Below are positions 1 to 11,371 of a DNA stretch of 64,000 bases, piece by piece. The notes under the pieces were generated by a model. It was not told the DNA's origin, made no database searches, and saw only the letters and a list, made by a program, of their open reading frames with translations. Every line of letters begins with the position of its first letter. Within the stretch, counting starts at the first letter, position 1. The translations under genes and the position numbers were made by a program. This stretch comes from Macrophomina tecta (Eukaryota; Ascomycota; Dothideomycetes; Botryosphaeriales; Botryosphaeriaceae): positions 2,418,001 to 2,482,000 of the forward strand of contig JAKSGN010000005.1 in NCBI GenBank assembly GCA_024180945.1, in the 5' to 3' direction.

Positions 1-2
1 CA

Positions 3-1253
3 CCAGCGCGCGGAGATCGAATCGACGAGCTCTTCAGTGGGGTCGAGTACCGGGATGCAGACCTTCCCTGGCACGACTGGGAGTCGGTTAAAGTCTTGGA
101 GAAGATGTCAGAGACCCACTTCCTGGTATCAGTCGACGATTCCCTTTTCGGTTGCTACGTGCCTGAGGGAGCCTTCGAATATGAAGCCTACAGCATCTTC
201 CTGCAAGAAGTGAGAGCTTGGAAACGAATCAGCAACAGATCAGAAATCCCCCAGGCCATCCCGCGGCTCACAGGGCTCGTATGCTCACCACTGAGCACAA
301 CCAAGCTCCAAGCCGTGCTTTACGAGTGGACGGACCTCAACAAACAGACGCCATGTCTGAGCCACGTGAACGTAGATGAGGCGCCCGTGGAACAACGAAT
401 GGCGTGGCTGCGTCAAATAGAATTGGCTGTTTCCTTCTTGCAGGCCGGACAGGCAAGTTTAGCGAGGTACGGCTGCAAAGGAAACATCGCAGAACAGATC
501 AGCATCACCAACAACGGGGAAGCGCGCCTGAGGACCATCCACTTTGGCGACGTCGAGAATTACCGAGGATCTTTCAGCTTCGTGCCTCACGAACCAGCGG
601 ACCGCCGGTTCCTCGCGGAACTGCGGAGGTTCCTCAAAATCGACGGCGGCACGGCCATCAAACCCGAGCCATTCAACTTTCTCGGCCTCCCATCCGAGGT
701 CAGGAATAATATCTATGAGATCCTCCTCGTGTTTCCTGGCCGTACCAGATGGCTGTGGGGATATCGGCACCAGGCCGACGCGTCGGCGACAGCTGGCTTC
801 CTGCACGGCGAGATTCCTGGTCTTGGACTCCTCCGTACCAGTCGTCGGGTACGCCGAGAGTCTCTGTCGCTTCTTGTTGGGCAGAACAACTTGCTCTTGG
901 ACGCTGTTTGGTTGACATCTTTCCTGGAGAGCAGCACGCAAGTCGAAGTCGACGGCCACCTTGAACGCGTGATGGTCGGATCCTACCTGAAGAGAATCAC
1001 CCTCACCGTTACTCTGACGTGGCAGAAGCAAATCGGTCGGGAGCAGGCCAAGGGGATCAAGGCGTTGGTCCAGGACTGTCCAAGCCTGGAACAGGTAGAC
1101 ATTTTCATTTACAACAGGCGCGCGTGGTATTGGGAGAGCGATATGGTGTGGGCTGAGCTCACAAGGCTGCCGAATGTCCGGGTTGAGGAGCATTTTGAGG
1201 GTGACAGTCCTCTCACCCAGCTCGGAACCAGTACAGTATTGATGCTTGACTGA
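3..1253 (+). CDS. F-box/2EXR-like protein, 5' partial
   Basis: The reading frame is open from the first complete codon at base 3, and good coding sequence precedes the first ATG at 105, so the gene almost certainly starts left of the window. The visible protein is about 416 residues. Its middle carries the motif LPSEVRNNIYEILL, the usual core of fungal F-box-like/2EXR proteins (consensus LPxElRxxIYeyll). It is followed by the 'LLRTSRRVRRES' segment and a C-terminal half predicting short beta-strands and helices, as is normal for that family. The part before the motif is unassigned. Such proteins are abundant in fungi and mostly of unknown role; some F-box proteins are substrate adaptors of SCF ubiquitin ligases. 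No intron is needed. Whether it belongs to the transposon cargo or to flanking DNA cannot be told. Confidence 0.7.
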   Translation, partial: PARGDRIDELFSGVEYRDADLPWHDWESVKVLEKMSETHFLVSVDDSLFGCYVPEGAFEYEAYSIFLQEVRAWKRISNRSEIPQAIPRLTGLVCSPLSTTKLQAVLYEWTDLNKQTPCLSHVNVDEAPVEQRMAWLRQIELAVSFLQAGQASLARYGCKGNIAEQISITNNGEARLRTIHFGDVENYRGSFSFVPHEPADRRFLAELRRFLKIDGGTAIKPEPFNFLGLPSEVRNNIYEILLVFPGRTRWLWGYRHQADASATAGFLHGEIPGLGLLRTSRRVRRESLSLLVGQNNLLLDAVWLTSFLESSTQVEVDGHLERVMVGSYLKRITLTVTLTWQKQIGREQAKGIKALVQDCPSLEQVDIFIYNRRAWYWESDMVWAELTRLPNVRVEEHFEGDSPLTQLGTSTVLMLD

Positions 1254-1652
1254 AGATAAGACGGTTTCAGCATGGTTCTGCATGGTGATAAGGCGGAGGG
1301 CGGTGTGAGCAGCTGAAGATGGATTTATTTTTGCGTGCTTTTCAGAGTAACTCCCATTAATCTTTCCACAAACCCTCCCGTCGGGAAACGGATGCAGTGA
1401 GGTGACGCAACGAGCAATCAAGTGCGACCAGTCAGTCACACTACATCGCAAATCTCATACCCTAAGCAGCAATTATGGTGCAGCGTGCAAGGCTGAACCG
1501 GTGAAGGGAGGGCCCGAGTTATAATAAGGCCAGGGCGTCTGTGATGGACAGGTGCAAAGCTCACACACCTGGAGCCCGCCCCTTAGCCTCACTTGCCGCA
1601 GCAATCGGCGGATCTGTCCTCGATACCTTAGCGGGGTCGTCTCGCGCGCAAC
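1254..1652. other. Intergenic
   Basis: About 400 bases between two same-strand genes. No convincing coding segment, RNA gene or repeat was seen; it should hold the 3' end of the F-box-like gene and the promoter of the next gene. Confidence 0.5.
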
Positions 1653-2267
1653 ATGCAGGACCTGGAGGTAGTTGTGTGGCAGATGAGCGCGTCGAAGCGC
1701 GCTGGCGACAGTGTTTCGGAACAACAGATGGACCGGCCATTCCAGCCCCGCCGAAGGGCTTGGTCAGTCACCCCGCTTGCTTTGGATCCGCATTTCCGCA
1801 TTTTGGACGCTACCCATGCCATGGCACAGGACAACGCCGGCCAGCCGCATCTCAGCGAGGTTGAACTGGGACCGGATATCAAGTCCATTCTAGAAGACAT
1901 CTCTCGGGGCCTGGAAAGCAACTGGGATCAGGGAACAAGGGAATTACAGTTCGTCACAAGCTATGACAACATCCGAGATTTGATGCTAAAGCTTATAGAC
2001 CTTCAAGAGGTAAGCTTATCATTCGAAAGCAATGCATGAGCTGACATTTACTAGGAATTAATAGGGAAAGACTTCCGCTTCATGCGGTTCCGATCTAAAT
2101 GTCTCTTCGAAGCTCGCGAGCCGGTATACTTTTTCCCTCTTAGAACGGGGCCCGAAACCACGCCTCGCATAGCCACTACTGCTCTGAGAGTCGGAAAACG
2201 AATATCTGTCACACGAAATGAGGAGGTCATACCCGAGGTGGATGTTCTTGTGATAAAGCAATGTTAA
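1653..2267 (+). CDS. Hypothetical protein, two exons, 189 residues
   Basis: Exon 1 is 1653-2009 and exon 2 is 2055-2267. They are joined across a 45-nt intron with donor GTAAGC, a GCTGAC branch-like motif and acceptor CTAG; the phase is 0 on both sides, which supports the model. The product is about 189 residues: an Arg-rich N-terminus, an acidic middle (SEVELGPDIKSILEDISRGL) and a beta-rich C-terminus ending in VDVLVIKQC. No signal peptide, membrane segment or family motif was recognised. The start is the ATG at 1653, because no better in-frame upstream ATG exists. Its last four bases overlap the stop of the convergent gene on the opposite strand. Function unknown. Confidence 0.5.
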
Positions 2268-3770
2268 GACATTAGCAAATCATGAGGCGGGCGCAATCCA
2301 AGGAACCAGCCTCCTCCCTGCCATGGTGCGAGATAACTGGCTTCGTTCTCTGACGAGAGTGATGGGTGCACACTTGAACTTGTTTCCGCCAGCTGGGAGA
2401 GCCCATATCCAATCGGAAATGCTTGTGCGGTCACCTGCTCAGCATAATGTGTGAAGCCTCCAACTGTTCTCTGGCCTTCGGTTGTAGGAAATCCAATAAT
2501 GGGTTGCTCTGTGCTCTCAGTGCTGCCATGCGACGGCGATTGGACGCGGCCAACCAGAGTGGAAGATTCTTGGGTCCTCTGGATAGCTTGTTGACCTGGC
2601 ACATCATGTTCGATCCGTCCGTGGCCAGATTGGGCGTCTGCTAACATGAGCATGGATCCGGAGAGATTTAGGAACATCGAACCTTGTATACCAGTGTACC
2701 AGTGTGCCTCAGTTGCTTCGATCGTCCTTTTAGCCGATACTGATTGCTTGCGGCGTTTTCTCGCCCGCGCATGCTCCGGTGATGACTCCTCGCTTGCGGT
2801 CTCGTTGTGCGTAAGGACGGAGCGATCTATCTTCTTGGCCGCATTTTGCGATACGCAATTCTCTGGGCGTGATGAGCATTTTCCAGGTCTAATTTGTCCA
2901 TCAACATACCATCGTAAAGCCGCTGGCAAGTTTCCAGCCATTCTCCCTGTACAACGAGTCTTTGGTATAGGTCCTTCTCGCGGTTCCGAAGCAGGTCTAT
3001 GAATGTCGAAATCTCATCGGGAACTCTCAGGCGCATGCCTTTTTTCCACGTAAATGCGAAGATTATCGACAGCCCAGGCATGGCCTTCTCCTCGTATCGG
3101 AGGAGCTTCTCACCTTGTATGACGTATTGTCTGTATGAGCCACGTCTTTGGCCTGCGCGGTCACAAAACAGCGTTTTGCTGGCTAGGCGGTCATTTGGGC
3201 AGCTTCTGAATATCGCGTACTCCCTTCCTAAACTTCGAGTGGCCAGAACTCTCCGGAACTTTCTCTCCACCGACTGACCAGTGCTCCTAATGTGTATGAT
3301 TCGAATGTCTTCGTCGGCATTTTCAGGCTCTACTTGAAGAGCTTCATGAACTGATCTCTGTAGGAAGTCGAGAATTTTTTGACGGAACGACTGCACGCTA
3401 CTGAAAAGGTCTTGAACGTTTTTGGATGCCGTTTTGAGATCGTCCGTCCGGTCGACCGTGCGCTTGTTCGAGTCAGATTTGGTGGAGATGTGTGCTCGCA
3501 TCTGGAGATCATGTTCAGAAGGTGGATCATTCGTGTCAAACAGGCTAGCGGACTTACAAATGGAAGTTTTGCTAGTCTATCCACAAGACCGATGACACTT
3601 GTCTCGAGCAATTGCAATTCTCTGTCAGAGGCTGACTTAATGATAGCCATGGACTCCGCCAGGCTTGGAGACAGCATTTTTGGAGGAAGGCAATGCTGAG
3701 CAGATAGCTGAGGTAGGAGGCTGCGAACTCGAGTGGAGACCAGCAGCTCTTGGAATGATCTCCCTCCCAT
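2264..3770 (-). CDS. Hypothetical protein, three exons, 467 residues
   Basis: Exons (minus strand) are 3558-3770, 2910-3501 and 2264-2862. The two introns have canonical GTAAGT and GTATGT donors and CAG acceptors, and all phases agree. The N-terminal half is mixed helical (LETSVIGLVDRLAKL, then a segment rich in charged helices). Around residues 150-250 there is a beta-rich segment containing WKKGMRLRVP and IDLLRNREKDLYQRL, which loosely resembles the ubiquitin-like domains of large fungal orphan proteins. The C-terminal 200 residues are low-complexity, Ser/Thr/Gln-rich, with a basic cluster ARARKRRKQ that could be a nuclear signal. The start at 3770 is the first ATG of the open frame, but an upstream exon cannot be excluded. 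It is divergent from the RING gene at 4245, with a long palindrome between them. No function assigned. Confidence 0.5.
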
Positions 3771-3833
3771 GCTGAGACCTTGATTGCATTAGCGCTCACC
3801 GCACCTTGCACGGTCCGGCCGCGCCACACCAAA

Positions 3834-3881
3834 CCGTTTTGGGGAAAAAATGTTGCGCGCAACACTTTTTCCCCAAAACGG
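3834..3881. repeat. 48-bp near-perfect palindrome
   Basis: Two 24-base arms meet at a GCG|CGC centre and match at 23 of 24 positions. The outer arm begins CCGTTTTGGGG, followed by an A-run and TGTTGCG. There is no loop, so it could extrude as a cruciform or fold as a long RNA hairpin. It lies in the 474-bp gap between two divergent genes. Confidence 0.95.
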
Positions 3882-4244
3882 GATCCTTGACGTTGCAGAA
3901 GGCGCACTGTGCTTGCATTCGCACCCTCGCATAATGCGGCACATTCTTCCCATTGGCTTCTGGCACCCGGTCTCTAGTGTCAAGCCAGAGGTGGCGTCGA
4001 TGATAGACGCGAGACTCACAGCCCGAGCGTCTGCGTCTCCCTGCCGTGCCAAGATGAAGCTTGCCGCCCTCGATCGCGCTCGGAGTTCAACGGCTGTTCC
4101 TCCCTGTCAAGACTCCAAGCGCTGCCACGGACTCTAATATGTATGCGCCATCGCCATTGTCTCGAAATTGGTTATCTCGGCCGGTGTCCATTTTTACTGT
4201 CTCAAGTATTCGGCGCTTGTTGCTCCTTTTCAGTCCTAACCAGC

Positions 4245-5791
4245 ATGTCATCTCGGCGTGCCGAGAGTACGAGGTCACAAGTGCTTTCGATTCTCGTTGA
4301 CGCAGATCCGCAGCTGGTCGGACAGCTGTTGCGGCTTGACCTTCCCGAGACCCCTATCCGTGATCTCCGGGAAAGCTGCGTGCAGGGCTGTCGCGGTGTG
4401 AATAGGATATTGACGCAAGTCCAATATCGAGAGAGGATTGAGAAAAGGCCTCGGACATCGATTTGGGATTTTTTTACGACGTGTCAAGCATGTGCCCGAC
4501 CGGTCATCACACTGACGGAGACTACTTTCTCCTGTGGCCATCTCATTTGCAATTCATGTATTGGTAAGGTATCACGGCAACTTGAAGAGGGAAAAGCTGA
4601 CCAATAGCCACTCCGTCATGCCCAGTATGCGGTCCGCGGTTTGCTCATGATCTCGACCTCTCAGCTCTTCTCCTGGAAATCCCAAGGATCGAATGGCCAG
4701 ACGTCTCAACAGCCTGTAAATGGCAGCCTACGGATGAGAAACTCGCTGACATCAAAAGATGCTTCTACAAGAAGCAAGAAGACACAGTCAAGAGGCTCCC
4801 CATCGAGGCTTTGGTGTCATACGCACTGAGCAGCTCAGCAAGCCAAGTGGCACCTTTTCTCAAGTCCTACGAGGAGTTGATGCGTATGGTAGTGGTGTCT
4901 AAACATCATCAGAACTGGCACCTCGCCTGGGAATATGCGTCAAAGGTCTTCCTATTCATTAAGACTGTTGTCCGAAATAGTGCTGACGGTCACATAGGAT
5001 GCCAGGGGGACCACACTCCTCGAACGAGCGTTGCTGAAGGGACTGGGTCATCTGCCGCAAGATGAGCCGCTCCTCGACTTCGACAACTACTTCATCTGCT
5101 CTCTCGAGCCCATTCGACGCATGTACGAAACCTACAATCTTCGGGAATTCTTAAGACGCCTTCCCCTTCTTTCAAGAAGGTTGGCTCGCTCCGGGAGACT
5201 GGACGCGAATTTTGTGGTCTTCGACGAGGTTGAGAACATGGGGCGCTATGAACGGATATCTTGGGTTATGCGGTCTTATCATACGATGCGGCGGTCAATC
5301 GAAGACCCTGAGGGAAGAGCGCTACTCCAGCAATGGAGGCATAGATTGGCGCAGGATGTGAAAGACATTTGCCTTCTATATCCGGACTCGGTACTATCTT
5401 TCGAACAAATTATTGAGGTACTATTAAACACCTTGCCTGCGATGTTCTTGCTAATAGTTCTTAGGACGTAATTAGGGTTCACGATTACCTCACTAGTAGT
5501 ACAATTGCACTTGGGTTACGAGAAGCAAATCCAGACAACGCGGAACGGCTCCTTGAGCGGCTCAGGAACCGGATGAGAAAGTCTGGGGCGTGCATACCTA
5601 TTCCGGACGAGAAATACTACGAAGTATATTTCACTGCCTTAGATCCTGCGTCTTCGGCCTGGTTACGGTATCTCACTGAGGCTCCTGAAGAGTTGATGCT
5701 TCGTGTTGATAATGGGATTCCTATCACGACTGTGTGGTCTTCTGGAGAAGACTCCTTTTCTTCTGAGAAGGGCTTGATGAGTTTACATTGA
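4245..5791 (+). CDS. RING-finger protein, four exons, 467 residues
   Basis: Exons are 4245-4563, 4608-4945, 4998-5417 and 5465-5791. All three introns (44, 52 and 47 nt) are GT..AG and keep the frame. Residues about 80-117 form a C3HC4 RING: CQAC, then CGHLICNSC, then CPVC. The first intron falls inside it, and the last Cys pair appears only after splicing. RING domains usually recruit E2 enzymes for ubiquitin transfer. The remaining 350 residues are mostly helical and unassigned. The layout (N-terminal helical region, C3HC4 RING, long C-terminal part) parallels the first half of the patatin gene at 8241-11371, whose RING has the same CxxC..CxH..CPxCG pattern. No patatin GxSxG motif is present here. 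The start ATG follows the acceptor-like CCTAACCAG, so a further 5' exon is possible. Confidence 0.62.
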
Positions 5792-6002
5792 ACAACTACA
5801 ATATATTTCTTGATTCCAAAGATGCGTCACCGTGTAATCAGACATCTGTAGGATTCACACTCCTCGTTTATGCCCAGCTCTGGCAGAGTTAATGCAGTGA
5901 AAACCGAACGCCATGAACAACACCGCCCTCGCTCATGGGTAAGTGCCAGGAGACGTAGGAGGAGCCATGACCTCGCCAGTGCATGCAGTGGCGCCAGAAT
6001 CA

Positions 6003-6879
6003 ATGGCCAGACTGCTGCAGACCGAGCTAGGTCAGCTCGATTGGCTCAGTGAGCTTGCCGATCCTGCATCACAATCAATGCTCGGCCGTTCGCCATTTGT
6101 CTTAGCATGGACGGGCATTTGACCCCGCTTCGGGGGGCATGCGCATATCCAATAATCAAACAGTCTGCACAACTTACGAGGCCAAGCGCGCATTTATGCA
6201 GCAGATGGCTGGCATCATCGAGCCAGGTGTCGGCAATAAGTATGCGGCGGTGCCAGCACCAATCTCCCCTGAACTCACGCTGTCACCAAAAGCCCACCTT
6301 TGCAGAGACTCTACAATATGGGTCTCAAAGATCTGATAGATTATGGGCCTCTGCTATCCGTGGATCCTACTGTTGATGCGGCATCTTGGATGGAGTGGAC
6401 TGAAGTAAGCAGTGATTCAGCTGGTTAAAGCACGCAACTAATGCACCTAGGATGAATTTCTGGAAAACTGCTCTCTCTCCCGGAATATGGTGGAAGACCT
6501 AGAGTCTTACGTTGAAATGAGGGTAACTTCTTTGAAGCCTTCTTGAATAGTCTTGATACTAACGCAATCACAGTCTGTCGCCTGGGACAGTATTAGCAAA
6601 ATGAGGCTCGGTAAGGGCATTTCTTTCAAAGATCTTATCGACGACCAAAAGCATATTTTGCTAGACAACCAAGCCAAAATCTTTCGCAACTGCCCAGATA
6701 AAGCCGAGAGAGTGTTCGAAAGGACTTGGGCCAAGCTCGAAGGGGAATGGGTCAATTGGGGATGGAGGGCCACAATCATGCTCATTGCAAAAGAGTGTGG
6801 ATTCTGGGACACTCCATTCATGTTTAGCATGCCTAAACAGCCCATCCTGGAATGGAATACTAGAGTAATGGAGATATAG
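6003..6879 (+). CDS. Hypothetical multi-exon protein, 5' half uncertain
   Basis: The 3' half is well supported. A segment reading RLYNMGLKDLIDYGPLL ends at a GTAAGC donor near 6405 and joins across a short intron (acceptor CACCTAG) to DEFLENCSLSRNMVEDLESYVEMR. A second intron (GTAACT..CACAG) leads to the last exon, which ends WNTRVMEI at 6879. The 5' half shows coding-like segments: MARLLQTELGQLDWLSELAD from 6003, and VCTTYEAKRAFMQQMAG from about 6166. These cannot be joined in phase to the rest without assuming an unusual splice site or a frameshift near 6290-6305. The protein is acidic and helical with no recognised domain. It may be a decaying cargo gene. Confidence 0.35.
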
Positions 6880-7315
6880 CATGTTAATGAAAGTCGGCGC
6901 TAATGTTGCTCAACCTACATCGGTGAGATTAAGACGTGGGAAGTGCCATATGGTCTTAGTTTTTTTCTTTTTGGGGGATTCGTGTGTATATATGTGTGTG
7001 TGTGTCTTTTGGGTGGAGGTGGACGGGAACCTGCGTGCTCTTCAATATCAGGTACATTCTAGCTGGAAATGACGATCTGTCGCGATAATGCTTTGTCTCA
7101 GCTTATTTCCTTGCTCGATCCGCATCCCGCGGATGCAAGAAACGGCAAGCGCTGCTGCATAACCCTGCAGGCGCCTGACAAGGCCCCGAGCCCCTCGCTT
7201 ATTCAGTTTTCTACTTTATGTCTGGGACATGAAGGCCGGGACTGTGCAACTACTACTCTCTCCCAGACATTTCCAACCTTGCGCTGCCCGTCCGTCTACC
7301 CTTCTATCCATCAGA
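6880..7315 (+). other. Intergenic with T-rich and TG-repeat tract
   Basis: No coding segment was recognised. A T-rich run and a short alternating TG/TA stretch lie at about 6958-7005. The rest is presumably the promoter of the gene starting at 7316. Confidence 0.5.
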
Positions 7316-7927
7316 ATGCACAACAACAACCAACGTGGATCACCGCCATGGCGCTCGAAGAAAATCGGGCCCGAGTTTTCATGGAATGTGGGTGACGCAA
7401 GTGTTGAATCCAAACTGCTGACTGAAGAAGAAACTGACTTCCTCGACACTGTCGAACAGACTCGCGCCGAAATAGATAATACCGTCTGCGAAGTCCACCA
7501 TGTCGACCGAATTGATGCTGTGCGCCGACACACATTGCGCGCATATGCACGAAGCGGGCTGTCCACCATACTCTCCAGTCTCGGTGCTCAGGGCGTCCCC
7601 ATCATACTTTCCGATGCCGCGGAAGTCCTCATGGGCTTGATCACATCAGACTTTGCGGAGCTAAGGGACTTTCGTAGTGCCCAGGTGGTCGTGGACCCTG
7701 ACCTTCACACCAAGTTATCGAGACTCAATGGAATGCAAAGGAACGCCTATGCTCGTCACCTCGCAGATCGAGCGAAGCACAACTGGAAGATTGAAATAAC
7801 TGTCAACGGCTCGATCTTGGGAAACTTATTATCCGAGCTCGAAGAAATTGTCCGACAGCCCTTGGAAGGCTCCGTGTTCCGGGCGATCAGCCCTGACCCA
7901 AGCACGCCTCGGTATGAACAAGCCTGA
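7316..7927 (+). CDS. Hypothetical protein, possibly frameshifted at its 3' end
   Basis: From the ATG at 7316 a 203-residue helical, charged protein is read, with an acidic segment LLTEEETDFLDTVEQTRAEID. Just after its stop, a second frame opens inside the same region: from about 7914 the +1 frame reads MNKPEQAAVEIRRALFTGKE and continues with an acidic helical sequence to a stop at 8063. The change of frame around 7905-7915 suggests either an unrecognised intron or a frameshift, and the natural gene may end at 8063. No domain was recognised. It is convergent with the patatin gene to its right. Confidence 0.45.
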   Translation: MHNNNQRGSPPWRSKKIGPEFSWNVGDASVESKLLTEEETDFLDTVEQTRAEIDNTVCEVHHVDRIDAVRRHTLRAYARSGLSTILSSLGAQGVPIILSDAAEVLMGLITSDFAELRDFRSAQVVVDPDLHTKLSRLNGMQRNAYARHLADRAKHNWKIEITVNGSILGNLLSELEEIVRQPLEGSVFRAISPDPSTPRYEQA

Positions 7928-8240
7928 ACAGGCGGCTGTGGAGATTAGGAGAGCCTTGTTCACCGGGAAGGAAGTAGAATTTATGTATAAATCAATCGAG
8001 CAGAGCGGCGATGAAACCGAAGACGATTTCAAGTCCAGGCTAATAAAGGAGGCTGAGGGATAAGGATGGTGGTACGATTTGTACAGAAAGGGGTGTCTAG
8101 AAGTTATAAAGTGTTTCGTTCCCTGCAGCTCTTAGTCTTTCTTCTGTTCCTTCACTGGTTGATCAATATCGATTTGGTGACTATGATCCTGCTAGTTTCG
8201 AATCGATTTGCATTGTCATCTGTCCGAAAGTATACAATTT

Positions 8241-11200
8241 CTAAAAATACTCTCCACTCTCGGGATGTCCACGCTTTCTCTTCACAGGTAATGGGGGAAG
8301 ACGCCTCCCGAACGATTGGTGATTGATCCTCCCGAACGGGGCGTTGAGCCTCTGACATGCCACGAGATCCTCCAGCTTCCTAGGCAGGCCGCTGATGTAA
8401 TGTGAAGGGGAGCTATCCCCAACCGCGGCTAAGGTGATGCTTACTTGATGATCCATAGTAGGCGCACGGAACTCTACACGCTTTCTGTAAAGAGGGAGCC
8501 CCCTCGGAATAGTTTCAATGCAACGGAGCGGCTGCCCATCAAGGAGGAAATAATACGATGACTTGAGGAGATCATCATAGAGTGCTTTTCTTCCTTCCTT
8601 TGGCATATCCATGCGGCAGAATATGACAGCACTGCAAACGTACGAGTCTCCATCAAATGTAGGCGTCTCTACGAGTTCAAGGTAGAACATAGACGCAAAC
8701 ATGGCCTGGTAGACGCATCGAAGTTCTGGTGAAGACGCAATCTGATCTTCTGCTTTATGGCGTAGGCGCTTCATGGTGGACACGTCGTCGATATCCGGAC
8801 TAAGGTCTCCGAGGCTGATGTTTAAACGGTGGTAACGGTGCTTTTGGCTCTCAGAGACGGTATTAATGAAGTCTCGCCATGCTTTCTCGCCGTCAGTACT
8901 CCGCATAAAGGATCGGAACAGCCGTCTAAGGCTCCGGTCGTGTACGGGTGAGCGAGGCTCGAATACAGCTTGGGCGTCATTGAAACTAGTCCCAGTCCCA
9001 ATGGACAACGCAAAATCAGGCTCCCCTCTATTCGGCCAGAGGAAACGATATTCGCAGAGGGCGATGCCGAGCGGGTTATTGTGCTGAAGCCCGCCATCTT
9101 GAAAAGTGCCGAGGTTTCTAAGTACCTTCGGCTTGAAAAACCTTAAGACCTTGTAAGCATCAGCATAGATGTAAGAGAAGAGTCAGCTAACCATGGGGCT
9201 GCAGATGTCGAAGATGCCCTTAGAGACTAGATTAGCAAAGGAAACTCCTACTTCGGAGTAGCACTTACGCTTCGTGAACCATTACATCGTCCTGAGGTCT
9301 TTGCGCCCTTACGATTTGGTAGCCAATGCTCGAAGGCCTTCGAATCCCGTTGTAGTTGGCGAATAAGCAGGTAAGGACGTCTTTAGCCGTCGTCGTAGTA
9401 ACGGCTACCTTGGTTTCAGATTTAAGCGGGTTGAACATTTGCGTAGGCCGCTTTGTAAGAGTTTGAAAGGCAGCTTCAATGATATGAGATTCATACTTGC
9501 CGTCTCTTACGTATGAGACAAGAGTGCGCAGTTGGGACATAGGATTCAAACGGGCTATCGGCCCTCCGAAAGTCTGAGATGCCAGCCGCTCGAACTTCTC
9601 CAGGCATTGCTCGGGATCCCATTGCATGAGGAAAAGCCCAAGAACAATCAGGCCGCCTGTCCCTTTTAGAATAGGCCTATGTATACCGTAGCGAGAACTT
9701 ACCAGCAGAGGTACCGCAGACGTAGTCGAAAAAGTCTGGAAGAGGCAAGAGCAAATGTGAGAACTTTGCGTATATCTGCTTTATGATCGCCAGCTCTACT
9801 ACGCCACGAACCCCCCCGCCGTCAAGGGTAAGGATCCTGATCCCAGCAGTTGGAGGAATGAAAGTAAACACGTCGTCCTCGATGGCTCCACAAAGGGGAC
9901 AGGCATGGAGTGTGAAAGTGTATTTTTCGGAAACTGATGGTATCCCAAAGGTTTGAACACATACATCGCACAACGCGTGTTTGCAACTCAAAACCTTCTC
10001 CGGCGTGCGCATAAGGCAGCACAGGCAAGATCTATGGCTCTTTAGCTCAACCAAAGAAGTCTGCAATAGCTTCAACGTATCCAAGTGGAGGCGGGCAACT
10101 GGGACACCCTGTTCCAGAAGATCGCAGAACCCACGCTCGAACTCGCCCTCGACCGCAGTTATAAATTTCTCGCGCACTTCGGGGGTCGTTCCATGCTCGA
10201 TCAGAGCTACATCGCACACGCCGCGGTAAAGGCGGGAGAAGACGGTCTTGGGGGCGAAGTCTAAGAGCATGTGTTAGCAGATCAGCACATTGCAGCGATA
10301 GATGCCCTTACAATGTGAACCGGGGGGGTAACTAGCCAGGAGAAGAGCAGATGCGAGGAGCGGAGTGGCCGTATGCCACAGCCAGCCGTCGGAGGGGACA
10401 ATGCCCAGTAGCTGTTGTACATGATTCGGGAGATCCTGTGTAGAGAAACCAGCGGCACGCGATGCTATGATGTAATCAAACTTTTCCTGCCCATTACAGA
10501 AATCCTCGACGAGCATCTCGAGGAACGCGCGCGCGTGGCGGGTTGTGAATAGCATCCTTGAGGCACGCCGGGCGGATTGTACAGAAGTCGAAACGGACGC
10601 GATGCATCTTCGTAGAAGTTTAGACCGAAGTTCGGGGCTTATATCCTTGTGCAGACCCAGCACTCGGATTTCACGAAAGTGATCTAGAACATCCGACGTC
10701 AGCCTGCTTGGACCGCTGTCCTTCTCCAAAGTTGTGTGGCCCGACTCCTGGCCCATCTCCTCCAGGGCCGTCTCAATCTCCCTGTACAGCCTCGCCTCTG
10801 CGGACCAGGCATCGAAGACGTATGTGGTCGTATCTACGATAACCAGGGCTCGGGGAAGGGCGTCTGGTTGGAGGCGGTTGTTCGGCAGCCCTGAAGTCAG
10901 TTGCTCTGCGATTAGCCTTCCGACTCCGCGGAGGCCGCCCAGATCAGAGGCAAAGTAACAAACGACAGACGACAGCGGGGCCAGGACGCGATTGTAGAAG
11001 AGGTGAGCGATTTCAGCTTGTCCGCGCTGTCTTGCCCATGCTACCTCGTGGTTGCGTCGCGAAGCTGGTCCGGCGTGTTGTTGCGGGGCGCTTTGTTGAC
11101 GACGGTGCAGCTCACAGTCGACGAAGATTCGGGGTGTGTCCCCGCGGCAGGACTGGGTCTCGGCGAAGAGATGCACATTGGCCGGCGCGTTCGAGGTGAA

Positions 11201-11371
11201 GGCGGTGAGCTCGCGTAATAACTTTGTTTTCGCCGGACCACCAATCAGGGTGACGAAATCTGGTGACTGCGCGTCCGTGAGCGAGAGCGAAGAAAAAGCG
11301 TCAGTGCGTTCCTCCAGCCGCCAGCATCCGCCGTCGATGGGAGAAGCAGTGACCCAAAGAGACTCAGTCAT
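8241..11371 (-). CDS. RING-patatin phospholipase-like protein (Starship PLP type), 977 residues
   Basis: Five exons on the minus strand: 10312-11371, 9703-10260, 9269-9656, 9192-9218 and 8241-9141. All introns (46-51 nt) are GT..AG and in phase; the fourth exon is only 27 nt. Residues about 432-477 form a C3HC4 RING (CLCC, CKHALCDVC, CPLC). The patatin domain follows: oxyanion loop DGGGVRG near 500-506, nucleophile elbow GTSAG near 536-540, and the paired DGG motif in FQDGGLQHNNP after the small exon. All parts of the Ser-Asp dyad are therefore present and acyl hydrolase activity is plausible. The N-terminal 350 residues are unassigned. Patatin-like genes are one of the recurrent Starship accessory families. 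The gene is divergent from the DUF3723 gene, sharing a 301-bp promoter. Substrate and role are unknown. Confidence 0.85.

Noticed and set aside
459..1451. 330-residue minus-strand frame opposite the F-box-like gene
   Set aside because: It lies antisense to a gene with a recognisable motif and has no domain of its own.
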